From assembly GCA_963836905.1 (NCBI GenBank), contig CAWIKY010000003.1:1-64000 (forward strand): DNA of 64,000 nucleotides. The letters are read 5' to 3'. Origin of the DNA: CAWIKY01 sp963836905. GTDB lineage: Bacteria > Pseudomonadota > Alphaproteobacteria > Caulobacterales > Hyphomonadaceae. The notes below the pieces were generated by a model. It made no database searches, had not been told where the DNA came from, and was given only the letters and a program-made list of their open reading frames with translations. Below, in pieces: positions 1-9,010 of the stretch. Numbering within the stretch: position 1 is the first letter of the stretch; each line of letters opens with the position of its first letter. A program made the position numbers and the translations under genes.

Positions 1-1
1 T

Positions 2-2527
2 AATGGGGTCGCGGACGATGAAAGAGATTTCAGTCTCGCCGCAATTCCCGGCGGTGGCTTTCAGGTTACATACGAGGATGCAGACGACGTAACGGGAGTG
101 GTCAGCCTGCGCTTGCAGCGCTTTGACGACAATGGAACTAATCTTTCCACGCTGAATTCAATTGTTGGCGATAGTCTTGCCACCACGCCGAATTATTCAA
201 ATCCTGAAATTGCAGTCTCGAGCCCGACGTCCGCAATGATCGTTTACACCATCGATGACGGTGGCAACGATGTGGTTTACAGACTTTATAACCCGACTGC
301 CGATACGATTGGTACTGAGACTCCGCTCATTTCAGGTACAAATGTGGATGATGCCTCCATCGATGTTCTGGCAAACGGCAATTACGTAATTGTCGCGACC
401 GATGACCGGACAGATGACTCTATCCAGATGCGGATCATATCGCCGGCAGGCGCGAGCATATTGGGCAACACCTCCGTCGCAAATACTGGCACCAACGGTG
501 ACAGTGACAGCGGGGCTCGGGTCGCCGCGCTGACAGGCGGCGGATATGTCGTTGCCTGGGAAAATCTCGACGGCACTGACCGGGACATTCAGTTCCAGGT
601 CTACAACGAGACCGGTGCAGTAGTCGGTAGTGTCGGAACAATGACCGCACCCTCGCCAAACAACGACGAAAACTACACCGAAGTGAGAGTGGAAGCTCTG
701 AGCGATGGCGGCTTTGTTATTCTTGCAGATAACCAGACAGCGGGCGAGTTCGACCTGCAAATGCAGAGATATGATGCCTTCGGCTTTCCAGTAGGATTTC
801 GGGTAATCATTCAGGACGTCAACGAAACGTCGATTGATCTTGCGCTTTTATCGGACGGACGTCTCGCCGTCACATACGACAACAATTCTGCGGCAGGCGG
901 CGCGCGTCTGGTCATCTACGATACGCGCGATGCCGGGACGCTCAATACCGGTTCCAACAATTACATTGGCACGACCGGAAATGACTCGGTCACTGAGGGC
1001 AATCTCGGCGCGACAAGTTACTTTCTCTGGGACGGTGACGACACCATATCGATAACCTCAGGTTCGGGCGCATCCCAGGAAACATTCGACGGGGGCAACG
1101 GCAATGATTCGCTCCTGATCACGGGCGGCTCTGCGGTGTTTGCAGACTTGCAGGCAGGCACGATTGACTATGCCGCATTCGGCGGCCCGATCGACCGTAT
1201 TCTGAATTTCGAGAACTTCACCGCTGGCACGGGTACTACCGTCGTTTACGGCACAGCGGGAACGAACATGCTCATCGGCGGCACGGGCAATGATTTCATA
1301 GACGGCCGCGGCGGTGCTGACGCGATGACCGGCGGAGATGGCAATGACGTCTACCTTGTCGACAATGCCGGAGACACGATCATTGAAGCGATCTGGGGTG
1401 GTGGCGTCGACACGATGTACGCAACGATCGGGTTTGGTCTGCCCGACGGCGTCGAAGTCGGGGTCAATCTGACGACGGGCACTGCGGGCTCGTTTCTGAA
1501 CGGTACGTTCTTGAGCGATACGCTCATCCTCACCAATGTTGCAGCTACGGCGGCCAGCTTTGTCAGCGCGTTAGGCGGCAATGATACGATCTACGTCCAG
1601 TCGGTCGCGACAGTGAGCGGCGGAGATGGCAATGACGCAATCGTCACCTTCGGCAACAATAACACGCTGCGTGGCAATGCCGGTGACGACGTCTACATCC
1701 TCAACGGTACCGGCAACACCGTAGAGGAATTTGGCGGCGAAGGCACCGACACCGTCTACACTTACGGGTCCGCCTTTACGCTCGGTGCCAATATCGAGAC
1801 GCTGGTTCTGATTACCTTCGATGCGGCTTTCGCACAGAACGGTACCGGCAACAGCCTGGCAAACACGATCATCGGAAGCGGATCGGACAACGTGATTGCG
1901 GGTCTGGCAGGCGGGGACTTTCTCATCGGCGGCGGCGGCAACGATACGCTGATCGGCGGCGAAGGTCTGGACGTCCTGCAGGGCAATACCGGCAATGACA
2001 GCTTCTTCTATGGCGGGTTCAACGAACTTGGCGACGTGATCCAGGACTGGGTTGCCGCAGACGATACCTTCGTCTTTGCCTCGCTCGCCTTCGGAATTGC
2101 AAATGGCGGGCTGGTCAACGGCGTCAACTTCATCTCCTCGACGGCGCCTTCATCCGTTTTCGCACAGCCCACCTTCCTGTGGGATAGTGATGACTATGAT
2201 CTCTATTATGACGGAGACGGTATCGGTGGAGGCGTAGCAGCCGTGCTGGTGGCACAGCTTCAGGACTTCACCTCGGTCACGGTGGCAGACTTCAACTTCG
2301 TGACGTTTGCCGAGCCGCTCTCCGACAAGGATCTGGATGTCTCGCGGGTGATTGACCTTGGCGAAGGCGAAACAAGTTCGCCCGTCATGCTGCCGCAAAT
2401 GCAGGACCCTTCCAAGGAGGTCTCGTTCGAGGGCGCAGCGTTCCTCCACGACTCGCCCGTGTTCATGAACGAGCTGACCAGAGAGATGGAAATCTCACCG
2501 CTCGATATGCCGGATTACGCCGTCTAG
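2..2527 (+). CDS. RTX-like Ca2+-binding secreted protein, 5'-truncated by window edge
   Basis: The reading frame is open from base 2, and the apparent GTG start at 98 only falls inside a repeat, so the gene begins upstream of the window. The first third consists of repeated modules of roughly 50-60 residues with the pattern GGY/FVV..W/D...F.VQ.Y, which resemble beta-propeller or cadherin-like repeats of large surface proteins. The remainder contains several RTX nonapeptide-type blocks (GGTGNDFIDG, GGDGNDVYLVD, GGGGNDTLIGG), which bind calcium when the protein folds outside the cell. A type I secretion route is inferred from these repeats; no transporter is in the window. The stop overlaps the stop of the convergent liuD gene in a shared CTAG. 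Substrate and enzymatic function are unknown; adhesin or matrix protein is as likely as toxin. Confidence 0.8.
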   Translation, partial: NGVADDERDFSLAAIPGGGFQVTYEDADDVTGVVSLRLQRFDDNGTNLSTLNSIVGDSLATTPNYSNPEIAVSSPTSAMIVYTIDDGGNDVVYRLYNPTADTIGTETPLISGTNVDDASIDVLANGNYVIVATDDRTDDSIQMRIISPAGASILGNTSVANTGTNGDSDSGARVAALTGGGYVVAWENLDGTDRDIQFQVYNETGAVVGSVGTMTAPSPNNDENYTEVRVEALSDGGFVILADNQTAGEFDLQMQRYDAFGFPVGFRVIIQDVNETSIDLALLSDGRLAVTYDNNSAAGGARLVIYDTRDAGTLNTGSNNYIGTTGNDSVTEGNLGATSYFLWDGDDTISITSGSGASQETFDGGNGNDSLLITGGSAVFADLQAGTIDYAAFGGPIDRILNFENFTAGTGTTVVYGTAGTNMLIGGTGNDFIDGRGGADAMTGGDGNDVYLVDNAGDTIIEAIWGGGVDTMYATIGFGLPDGVEVGVNLTTGTAGSFLNGTFLSDTLILTNVAATAASFVSALGGNDTIYVQSVATVSGGDGNDAIVTFGNNNTLRGNAGDDVYILNGTGNTVEEFGGEGTDTVYTYGSAFTLGANIETLVLITFDAAFAQNGTGNSLANTIIGSGSDNVIAGLAGGDFLIGGGGNDTLIGGEGLDVLQGNTGNDSFFYGGFNELGDVIQDWVAADDTFVFASLAFGIANGGLVNGVNFISSTAPSSVFAQPTFLWDSDDYDLYYDGDGIGGGVAAVLVAQLQDFTSVTVADFNFVTFAEPLSDKDLDVSRVIDLGEGETSSPVMLPQMQDPSKEVSFEGAAFLHDSPVFMNELTREMEISPLDMPDYAV

Positions 2528-4572
2528 GCGGTCCCTGCTTCAAGCCGGAGGATCAGGTCGCCATCGGCAACCTGGTCTCCGGATTTGCGGCCAAGCTCAC
2601 CGACAATGCCACTTCGCGGAGCCACCAGCGTATGCTCCATCTTCATGGCTTCCATGACAGCGACCGGCTGATCCTTCTCCACCGCATCTCCCACCGAAAC
2701 CAGCACCGAGATAAGCTTGCCAGGCATGGGCGCCACCGTCTCGTCTCCTGCCTCGAGCGCTTCCGCAGCACGTTCCGGATTGTGCGCAATCAAGGAAACC
2801 GAGCGGCCCTCAATAAAGGCTGCGGCGCCGCCCTCGACTGGTCGGACTGTGCCTGCCAACATGTAATCGCCGACCTGCCCGGACAGGACAACCTCACCGT
2901 TTTCTTCGAATGCGTGCAAGGTCAGATCGCCGAGCGGAAATGTTTCACGACGGTCTGCGGGCCCGCATGTGGCCTGCGTCCATGTCGCCATATCGCCCGT
3001 CAGGGTGACCGGAAACGGTTCATCGTCGCGCTCGAAAACGAAGTTGAGTCGCGCGTCGGCGTTAGGTCGCCAACCATCCGGAATGGACCACGGGTCACTG
3101 TCTTCGCCTTCGTCACCGATCAGAACACCAAGGCCCGCCGCGCCGAACGCACAGGCGTAGGGCTCAAACGCACGGCTGGCGTCCGCGAAATCGGTTGAAA
3201 ACTCTCCGGCCAATGCCGTCGTCATCTCTCCAGCGCGAAACTCCGGCAGATCGATCAGCTTGGCGAGATATTCGATATTGGTTTTCAGCGGCCAGACCTG
3301 CGAAACCGACAGGTTCTCTATCAGTCCGTCTATGGCCGCCTCTCGCGTGTCTGCATAGACGATGGCCTTTGCAATCATCGAATCGTAGAACGGGCCGATC
3401 TCGTCACCCGGTTCGACCGCGCTGTCGAGCCGGAAAACAGGCTCGTCCAGATCGTCGTCTTCATCGCCGGGAATTCCGACCTCGAATAGCTCAAGTCCAC
3501 CAATCTCGGGGCGAAACCCGTTTGCCGGGTCTTCGGCGCAGACCCGGGCCTCCATGGCGTGGCCGACCATCTCGATCTCATCTTGCGTATCGGGAAGCGC
3601 TTCGCCGCTGGCGACGCGCAACTGCCACTCCACCAGATCAAGTCCGGTGATCATCTCGGTGACAGGATGTTCCACCTGCAGCCGGGTGTTCATTTCGAGA
3701 AACCAGAACCCGTCAACGCGCGGCGGTCCGGACCCGTCCACGATGAACTCGACCGTTCCGGCCCCCTCATAAGAGACGGCTCTGGCAAGTTTCACGGCTG
3801 CGGCTGTCATTGCCTCACGCACGTTGTCCGTCATCCCCGGCGCCGGAGCTTCTTCGATCACCTTCTGGCGTCGGCGCTGCAGCGAACAATCGCGCTCGAA
3901 AAGGTGAACAACGTTACCTTGCGTATCGCCGAAAACCTGGACTTCGATATGACGAGGGTTCTGAACCAGTCGCTCGAGCATGACCCGTGTATCGCCAAAG
4001 GCAGAAGCGGCTTCCCTCTGAGCGCTTTCCAATTGGGCCTCTATTTCTTCCGGCGCGTTGACTTCTCTGATCCCGCGCCCGCCACCGCCAGCAATGGCCT
4101 TGATCAGAAGCGGAAAGCCTAAATCCAGCGCAGCGCGTTTAAGGGTTTCAAGGCTCTGGTCTTCACCGCGATAGCCTTGCAGCACAGGAACACCCGCCGC
4201 TTCGGCCAGTCGCTTTGCTTCGTCCTTGAGCCCCATAGCCTCGATTGTTTCCGGTTTCGGGCCAACCCATACGAGACCCGCCTCAAGGACGGCTCGTGCA
4301 AAACCCGTATTCTCGGAAAGAAATCCATAGCCGGGATGGATGGCCTCGGCGCCGCTTTCAATCGCTGCATCAATGATCCGCTCACCAACCAGATAGCTTT
4401 CCGCTGCCGGAGCCGGGCCGATATTCACCGCCTCATCCGCCTCGCGAACATGGCGCGCATCGGCGTCGGCATCGGAATAGACGGCGATGGTTCGTATCCC
4501 GAGCCGGTTGCAGGTCTGGATGATCCTGCAGGCGATCTCGCCACGATTGGCTATGAGGAGAGAAGAGATCAT
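2524..4572 (-). CDS. liuD: 3-methylcrotonyl-CoA carboxylase, biotin-carrying alpha subunit
   Basis: ATP-dependent biotin carboxylase subunit (682 residues) that carboxylates biotin and passes CO2 to 3-methylcrotonyl-CoA in leucine breakdown. The N-terminus (ISSLLIANRGEIACRI) opens a biotin carboxylase domain with the ATP-grasp glycine-rich loop AGGGGRGIR and the VEHPVTEM active-site segment. The C-terminal 70 residues form the biotinyl domain, with the acceptor lysine in EAMKMEH at about residue 644. A long less conserved linker separates them, as in other acyl-CoA carboxylase alpha subunits. It is the last gene of the minus-strand group liuB-liuC-liuD, 62 bases after liuC. The neighbours decide the substrate as methylcrotonyl-CoA rather than propionyl-CoA, and a separate PccA is encoded near 46 kb. 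Confidence 0.93.
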   Translation of the reverse strand: MISSLLIANRGEIACRIIQTCNRLGIRTIAVYSDADADARHVREADEAVNIGPAPAAESYLVGERIIDAAIESGAEAIHPGYGFLSENTGFARAVLEAGLVWVGPKPETIEAMGLKDEAKRLAEAAGVPVLQGYRGEDQSLETLKRAALDLGFPLLIKAIAGGGGRGIREVNAPEEIEAQLESAQREAASAFGDTRVMLERLVQNPRHIEVQVFGDTQGNVVHLFERDCSLQRRRQKVIEEAPAPGMTDNVREAMTAAAVKLARAVSYEGAGTVEFIVDGSGPPRVDGFWFLEMNTRLQVEHPVTEMITGLDLVEWQLRVASGEALPDTQDEIEMVGHAMEARVCAEDPANGFRPEIGGLELFEVGIPGDEDDDLDEPVFRLDSAVEPGDEIGPFYDSMIAKAIVYADTREAAIDGLIENLSVSQVWPLKTNIEYLAKLIDLPEFRAGEMTTALAGEFSTDFADASRAFEPYACAFGAAGLGVLIGDEGEDSDPWSIPDGWRPNADARLNFVFERDDEPFPVTLTGDMATWTQATCGPADRRETFPLGDLTLHAFEENGEVVLSGQVGDYMLAGTVRPVEGGAAAFIEGRSVSLIAHNPERAAEALEAGDETVAPMPGKLISVLVSVGDAVEKDQPVAVMEAMKMEHTLVAPRSGIVGELGRKSGDQVADGDLILRLEAGTA

Positions 4573-4634
4573 TACGGTCGTCCGTTTGTCGGTTTCTGGC
4601 CATACCTATCCGTGACAGATAGAGGCCGCCACAT

Positions 4635-5427
4635 CTATTGCGTCCAGTTTGGCTTTCGCTTCTCGAAGAAGGCGGCGATACCTTCCCGCCCTTCCCCGGA
4701 CCCGCGGCGGTGCGCAATGCGTTTTGCCGTCTCACGGGAAAGCGATGACGAGATCTCTGAGTTCCGCCAAATCGAGGACAAGGGATTTTGCGTCTGCAAC
4801 CGCGCCATGTGCGTTCTGGAAGGCGAGAGACGACAAGTGTTCGAGCATGGATTCCATGCCAGCCTGATCGTCTACCGCATACTGGACCAAGCCAATTTTC
4901 TCCGCGAAACCGGCATCGAAGCCTTCGCCTGTCATGAACAGCGCCTTTGACCATCGTGGACCGATGGCGGCCATGACATAGGGAGAGATCGTTGCCGGGG
5001 TCAGACCAAGCCTCACCTCCGAAAACCGGAAAGACGCATCCTTCACAGCCACCGCAACGTCGCAGGCCGCGATCAGACCGGCTCCTCCGCCCATGGCTGC
5101 CCCCTGTACTGCCGCGACGGTCAGTTGCGGCAGTTCATAGAGTTTGCGCAACATTTCGGCTAGAGCGAACGCATCCTGTTCATTCTCATCTTCGGTAAAG
5201 TCAGCGGCCAGCTTCATCCATTCCAGGTCAGCGCCAGCCGAGAAGCTCTTGCCGGCCCCACGCAGGATGACCATACGCAGATGGTCTTCTCCGCGCAGGG
5301 TTTCGAAGGCATCCGCGAGTTCCTCGATCATGCGGGCATTGAACGCGTTATGGCGTTCCGGACGGTTCAGCAGAACAACTGCAATCCCGCCCGGGCTGGC
5401 TTCGAGGGTGATCGTTTCATACGTCAT
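4635..5427 (-). CDS. liuC: Methylglutaconyl-CoA hydratase (enoyl-CoA hydratase family), +1 frameshift
   Basis: Crotonase-fold hydratase that converts 3-methylglutaconyl-CoA to HMG-CoA, the step after the carboxylase. The ATG at 5427 follows a GGGAG ribosome site. The main frame shows the family signatures (RPERHNAFNARMI, GKSFSAGADLEWM, the oxyanion segment GAAMGGGAGLIAACD) and stops at 4732. The usual C-terminus (ETAKRIAHRR..GREGIAAFFEKRKPNW) is present in another frame and ends at a stop at 4635-4637. The span is 793 bases, one more than a multiple of three, so one extra base lies between about 4740 and 4795. Without it the protein would have 263 residues, the normal length. Either a recent lesion or, more likely, a sequence error, since five other genes here show the same fault. 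Confidence 0.88.
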
Positions 5428-5572
5428 TGGTGTCTTGCTCCCGCATGATCGCTTCGTAATCCTGTCCACCGCTGAGAATCTTGGGGACCGGAAACACTGC
5501 GCGCTTCCTCATCTACGCGAAACGCGATTGTAGCGCGACCCACTCGCAATCTGCGTTACCTTCCAGACAAAC

Positions 5573-7180
5573 CTACATCCGGAAGACGCCGAAACCTCGG
5601 TCGCCGAAAGGCGCGTTCAGAGTGGCCGAGAGCGCCAGCCCAAGGACACGGCGGGTATCGGACGGGGCGATGATCCCGTCATCCCAGAGCCGCGCAGTAG
5701 AGAAATATGGCGAGCCTTCGGCTTCATAAAGATCGCGCACAGGGGCCTTGAACGCTTCCTCGTCTTCTGCCGACCAGGACTCGCCGCGACGTTCCATTCC
5801 TTCGCGCCTGACGGTGGAGAGCACCGAAGCGGCCTGCTCGCCGCCCATGACGGAAATGCGGGCATTAGGCCACATGAAGAGGAAGCGGGGCGAGTAGGCG
5901 CGTCCGCACATACCGTAATTGCCTGCACCGAAAGAGCCGCCTGTGACTACGGTGATCTTGGGGACCGACGCGGTAGCAACGGCCGTCACCATCTTGGCCC
6001 CGTCCTTGGCGATACCGCCCGCCTCGTATTTCGAGCCGACCATGAAGCCGGTAATGTTCTGAAGGAACAGCAAGGGAATGCGCCTCTGGTCTGCCAGTTC
6101 GATGAAGTGCGCGGCTTTCTGGGCACTCTCGGTAAACAGGATGCCATTATTCGCGAGGATCGCGACCGGCATGCCATGAATATGTGCGAAGCCTGTCACA
6201 AGGGTTTCGCCATAGAGCTTCTTGAACTCGTGCATTTGTGAGCCGTCGACCAGGCGGGCGATGACTTCGCGCGCGTCATAGGGTTCGCGGACATCACGCG
6301 GGACCACTCCATTGAGTTCTTCGGGGTCGTAAAGGGGCGTCTCGGTGTCGCGCAGGGCCAGGGGCTCGGGCTTGCGACGGTTCAGGGTCCGGACAATCGA
6401 CCGTACGATAGCGAGCGCGTGATCGTCGTTTGCAGCATAGTGATCGACGACACCTGACTTTCGGGCGTGGACATCCGCGCCGCCCAGATCCTCAGCCGAG
6501 ATTATCTCGCCAGTGGCGGCTTTGACGAGGGGCGGTCCTCCAAGGAAAATCGTTCCCTGCTGGCGGACGATGACGGTCTCATCCGACATTGCCGGAACAT
6601 AGGCGCCCCCGGCAGTACACGAGCCCATGACCGCAGCAATCTGCGGAATGCCTTTCGCGCTCATCTGTGCCTGATTGTAGAAAATGCGCCCGAAATGGTC
6701 GCGGTCTGGAAAGACGTCAGACTGGTGTGGAAGGTTTGCTCCGCCCGAATCCACCAGATAAATGCACGGCAGATGGTTCTGTTCGGCGACTTCCTGAGCC
6801 CGCAGGTGCTTCTTTACGGTCATCGGGAAATACGCGCCGCCTTTTACGGTCGCATCGTTGCAAACGATTACGCATTCGCGGCCCTCGACGCGTCCGATGC
6901 CGGTAATCACCCCCGCTCCTGGTGCCTCGTCGTCATACATGCCGTTCGCTGCGAGCGGAGACAGTTCCAGAAATGCCGTGCCCGGATCAATCAGCCGTTC
7001 GACCCGTTCACGTGGCAGAAGTTTGCCGCGTTCCGAATGACGTTGACGCGAACGTTCCGGTCCGCCGAGCGCCGCGTGACGGGTCCGCCCTCTCAAATCG
7101 GTAAGCAGGCGTTCCATTGCGTCACTGTTTTGCGCGAAAGTATCGCTCTCGCGATCAAGTTTGCTGGTCAGGGCGGGCAT
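5573..7180 (-). CDS. liuB: 3-methylcrotonyl-CoA carboxylase, carboxyltransferase beta subunit
   Basis: Carboxyltransferase subunit, 535 residues from the ATG at 7180 (GGAG lies just upstream; the reading frame can be extended to 7234 but without support). It moves the carboxyl group from biotin on LiuD to 3-methylcrotonyl-CoA. Two crotonase-like halves are visible: the N-terminal one with GKLLPRERVERLIDPGTAF and LVDSGGANLPHQSDVFPDRDHF, the C-terminal one with FLQNITGFMVG and TGGSFGAGNYGMCGRA, and a typical ending GDRGFGVFRM. PHQSDVFPDRDHFGRIFYNQ is characteristic of methylcrotonyl-CoA carboxylase rather than propionyl-CoA carboxylase. It is the first gene of the liuBCD group; no LiuR regulator is nearby. 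Confidence 0.95.
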   Translation of the reverse strand: MPALTSKLDRESDTFAQNSDAMERLLTDLRGRTRHAALGGPERSRQRHSERGKLLPRERVERLIDPGTAFLELSPLAANGMYDDEAPGAGVITGIGRVEGRECVIVCNDATVKGGAYFPMTVKKHLRAQEVAEQNHLPCIYLVDSGGANLPHQSDVFPDRDHFGRIFYNQAQMSAKGIPQIAAVMGSCTAGGAYVPAMSDETVIVRQQGTIFLGGPPLVKAATGEIISAEDLGGADVHARKSGVVDHYAANDDHALAIVRSIVRTLNRRKPEPLALRDTETPLYDPEELNGVVPRDVREPYDAREVIARLVDGSQMHEFKKLYGETLVTGFAHIHGMPVAILANNGILFTESAQKAAHFIELADQRRIPLLFLQNITGFMVGSKYEAGGIAKDGAKMVTAVATASVPKITVVTGGSFGAGNYGMCGRAYSPRFLFMWPNARISVMGGEQAASVLSTVRREGMERRGESWSAEDEEAFKAPVRDLYEAEGSPYFSTARLWDDGIIAPSDTRRVLGLALSATLNAPFGDRGFGVFRM

Positions 7181-7270
7181 TGCGGGCTCCGGAAGCGATA
7201 GTCTTACGGTCCGCAATACGCACGGACGCTGCAAAAGTCATCCGCAGAGCGACATGTTTCGCATGGTGCT

Positions 7271-8383
7271 TCAGTTGAAATCACCGCCCTCGGAAAACGC
7301 TTCGAGACAAACCGAAACGTCAGGTGCAGTTATGGCTCCACTGTCACGAAGCCGTCCGGCCTCTTCCATCTCGATGCCAAAGTCTGCAAAGCCACCGTTG
7401 AGCGAAGGATCGAGCAGCAGTGCCACTGCCCTTTGAGACGCCGCATTTATGCGGCGGCCTTCGACCACGAGCCTGTTCAATTCTACTATCCAGGCGGCTT
7501 TCGACTGAGCCGGCAGACCTTCGCCTTTTACCTGATGGCTTGTGGCGGCCTGGAGAGCCGCATCTCCAGTTTCGGTAAGCGGGTTCAAGCAAGCGAAGGC
7601 CGCATCTGAAGCATCGGGAAGGGCTGAGTTCGTGTAGGCCCTTATGACCTTGCCGCTCTCGAGCGTGATCGGATATCCAATGCCCGACAGCGTTGTCTGG
7701 GCCGCTCGCAGTTTGGCGATCTGTGCGCTCACCTTGGTAAAATCGGTTGTCTGTTCGGGTGCCATGACGAAGGGTGAGACATTAGGGTCCTTCTCGAGCG
7801 CATGCGCCCGCCACTTGGCAGCAATTTCGGGGCTGGCACGACTGACACCGTATCCGTGCTCGACCGCATCGGCATACGCCATAGCGGCAGGAGGGTAGCT
7901 TTCTGCCAACTGGGCCAGATCAGCATGCGCGTCTCTTCCGACCGGACAGTCGCGCTTGTGGCGCAGGCAACCATATCCAAGAGCTGTTTTCGCACCGCGG
8001 TGACCGGCTTTGCCAAACATGATCATCCGGTCAGCGTCGGACCCGTCGCGGTAATACGCCGCTTCCGTTTCCAGATACGTAGGCTCGTCAGATTGGACCT
8101 TGATGAACGCAAAGTCTTCCGGGCTGATAATCTGTGAAAAGCCCATGAAGGGATCGGGGCCTTGGTCTGTCGCGGGGTTCGTAACATCCAGTTCACCTGG
8201 ACCCACAGGCGTGGGGGCCGCCCCAAACACTTGCGAAACGGGAAAACCAAGGTCTGCAGCCGTAAAGCCTTTTGCATTCTGCGCCATTACGGGTCCAGAG
8301 GACATGCCCAGAACGAGCAAAAAAGAAGATGCAGCCTGGCATACGGGCCGGGCCGATCTCTGCAGCCTGAAGTCTATTCGCAT
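7271..8383 (-). CDS. Exported hypothetical protein with Sel1-like segment
   Basis: Protein of 370 residues from ATG 8383; a GTG at 8392 is an alternative. An N-terminal signal peptide is visible (basic start, then SFLLVLGMSSGPVMAQ), so it probably acts in the periplasm. Around residues 110-200 the pattern AAYYRDGSDADRMIMFGKAG...YADAVEHGYGVSRASPEIAAKWR resembles Sel1-type helical repeats, and two cysteines near YGCLRHKRDCP could pair. I recognise no catalytic motif. Its start overlaps the end of the upstream small exported protein by 10 bases, so the two are probably translated together and may work as a pair. It is 90 bases from liuB on the same strand, but a role in leucine breakdown is not indicated. 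Confidence 0.6.
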   Translation of the reverse strand: MRIDFRLQRSARPVCQAASSFLLVLGMSSGPVMAQNAKGFTAADLGFPVSQVFGAAPTPVGPGELDVTNPATDQGPDPFMGFSQIISPEDFAFIKVQSDEPTYLETEAAYYRDGSDADRMIMFGKAGHRGAKTALGYGCLRHKRDCPVGRDAHADLAQLAESYPPAAMAYADAVEHGYGVSRASPEIAAKWRAHALEKDPNVSPFVMAPEQTTDFTKVSAQIAKLRAAQTTLSGIGYPITLESGKVIRAYTNSALPDASDAAFACLNPLTETGDAALQAATSHQVKGEGLPAQSKAAWIVELNRLVVEGRRINAASQRAVALLLDPSLNGGFADFGIEMEEAGRLRDSGAITAPDVSVCLEAFSEGGDFN

Positions 8384-8778
8384 CGTGTCCACTGTTTTGC
8401 ACGGCTCCAGTCCGTCATGATCTCGCCAGGATTCTTCACGACCAGCAGAAAGGCATCCTCATTGATCCAGTCGGTCATGATTGCGGTGTCGTTGTCTCCC
8501 CACCAAGGATATTTTCCACCGAAATACCGGACCTGCCAGACGCCGATATCGCTGTCCTGGATCTGCACGTGAATGTCGTGCTCGCCAACGATCTCGATCA
8601 CGGCCGGGTTTTCGCAGGTCGCGTCCGGCACGTTGACGATCACGCCATCGGCATCAGGAAACGCGATTTTCCAGCTGCCCTCAAATTGGGCGGGGTCTGT
8701 TGGACCTTTCTCGGGTTCTGCGCTGGCTGCGCTTCCGAGCAGGCCAAACGCTGCCGCCGCCATCAAAAGTCTCACCAT
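8374..8778 (-). CDS. Small exported hypothetical protein
   Basis: Protein of 134 residues with a clear signal peptide (MVRLLMAAAAFGLLGSAASA) and a good ribosome site (CAGGAG, 8 bases from the ATG). The mature part of about 114 residues is rich in Trp and acidic residues (FEGSWKIAFPDADG, YFGGKYPWWGDNDTAIM, INEDAFLLVVK) and has two cysteines, one near the C-terminus (TRCE) that could form a disulfide with the one in DATCENP. The pattern suggests a small beta-rich periplasmic domain. No family recognised. The downstream exported protein starts within its last codons, so the pair forms a small operon. Confidence 0.6.
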   Translation of the reverse strand: MVRLLMAAAAFGLLGSAASAEPEKGPTDPAQFEGSWKIAFPDADGVIVNVPDATCENPAVIEIVGEHDIHVQIQDSDIGVWQVRYFGGKYPWWGDNDTAIMTDWINEDAFLLVVKNPGEIMTDWSRAKQWTRCE

Positions 8779-9010
8779 GGTCTGTCTCCTGTTTCAGACC
8801 CGACTTTCCATCAAACCGCACAGCGGGTCATACCCGCGAGGGGTGACAGCCTGCTATCGATTCGGGCAGAATGCTGATCTCTGCAGCCACGGGTCGAACG
8901 AACCGTTTCATTGACCGCGCAAAACTTCTAGAAATGCCTCAGGCCCGTCCGCACGGCACCATTGTCAAATGGCGCCTCCCGGACCGTCAAAAGATGAACG
9001 GACGCAGACC

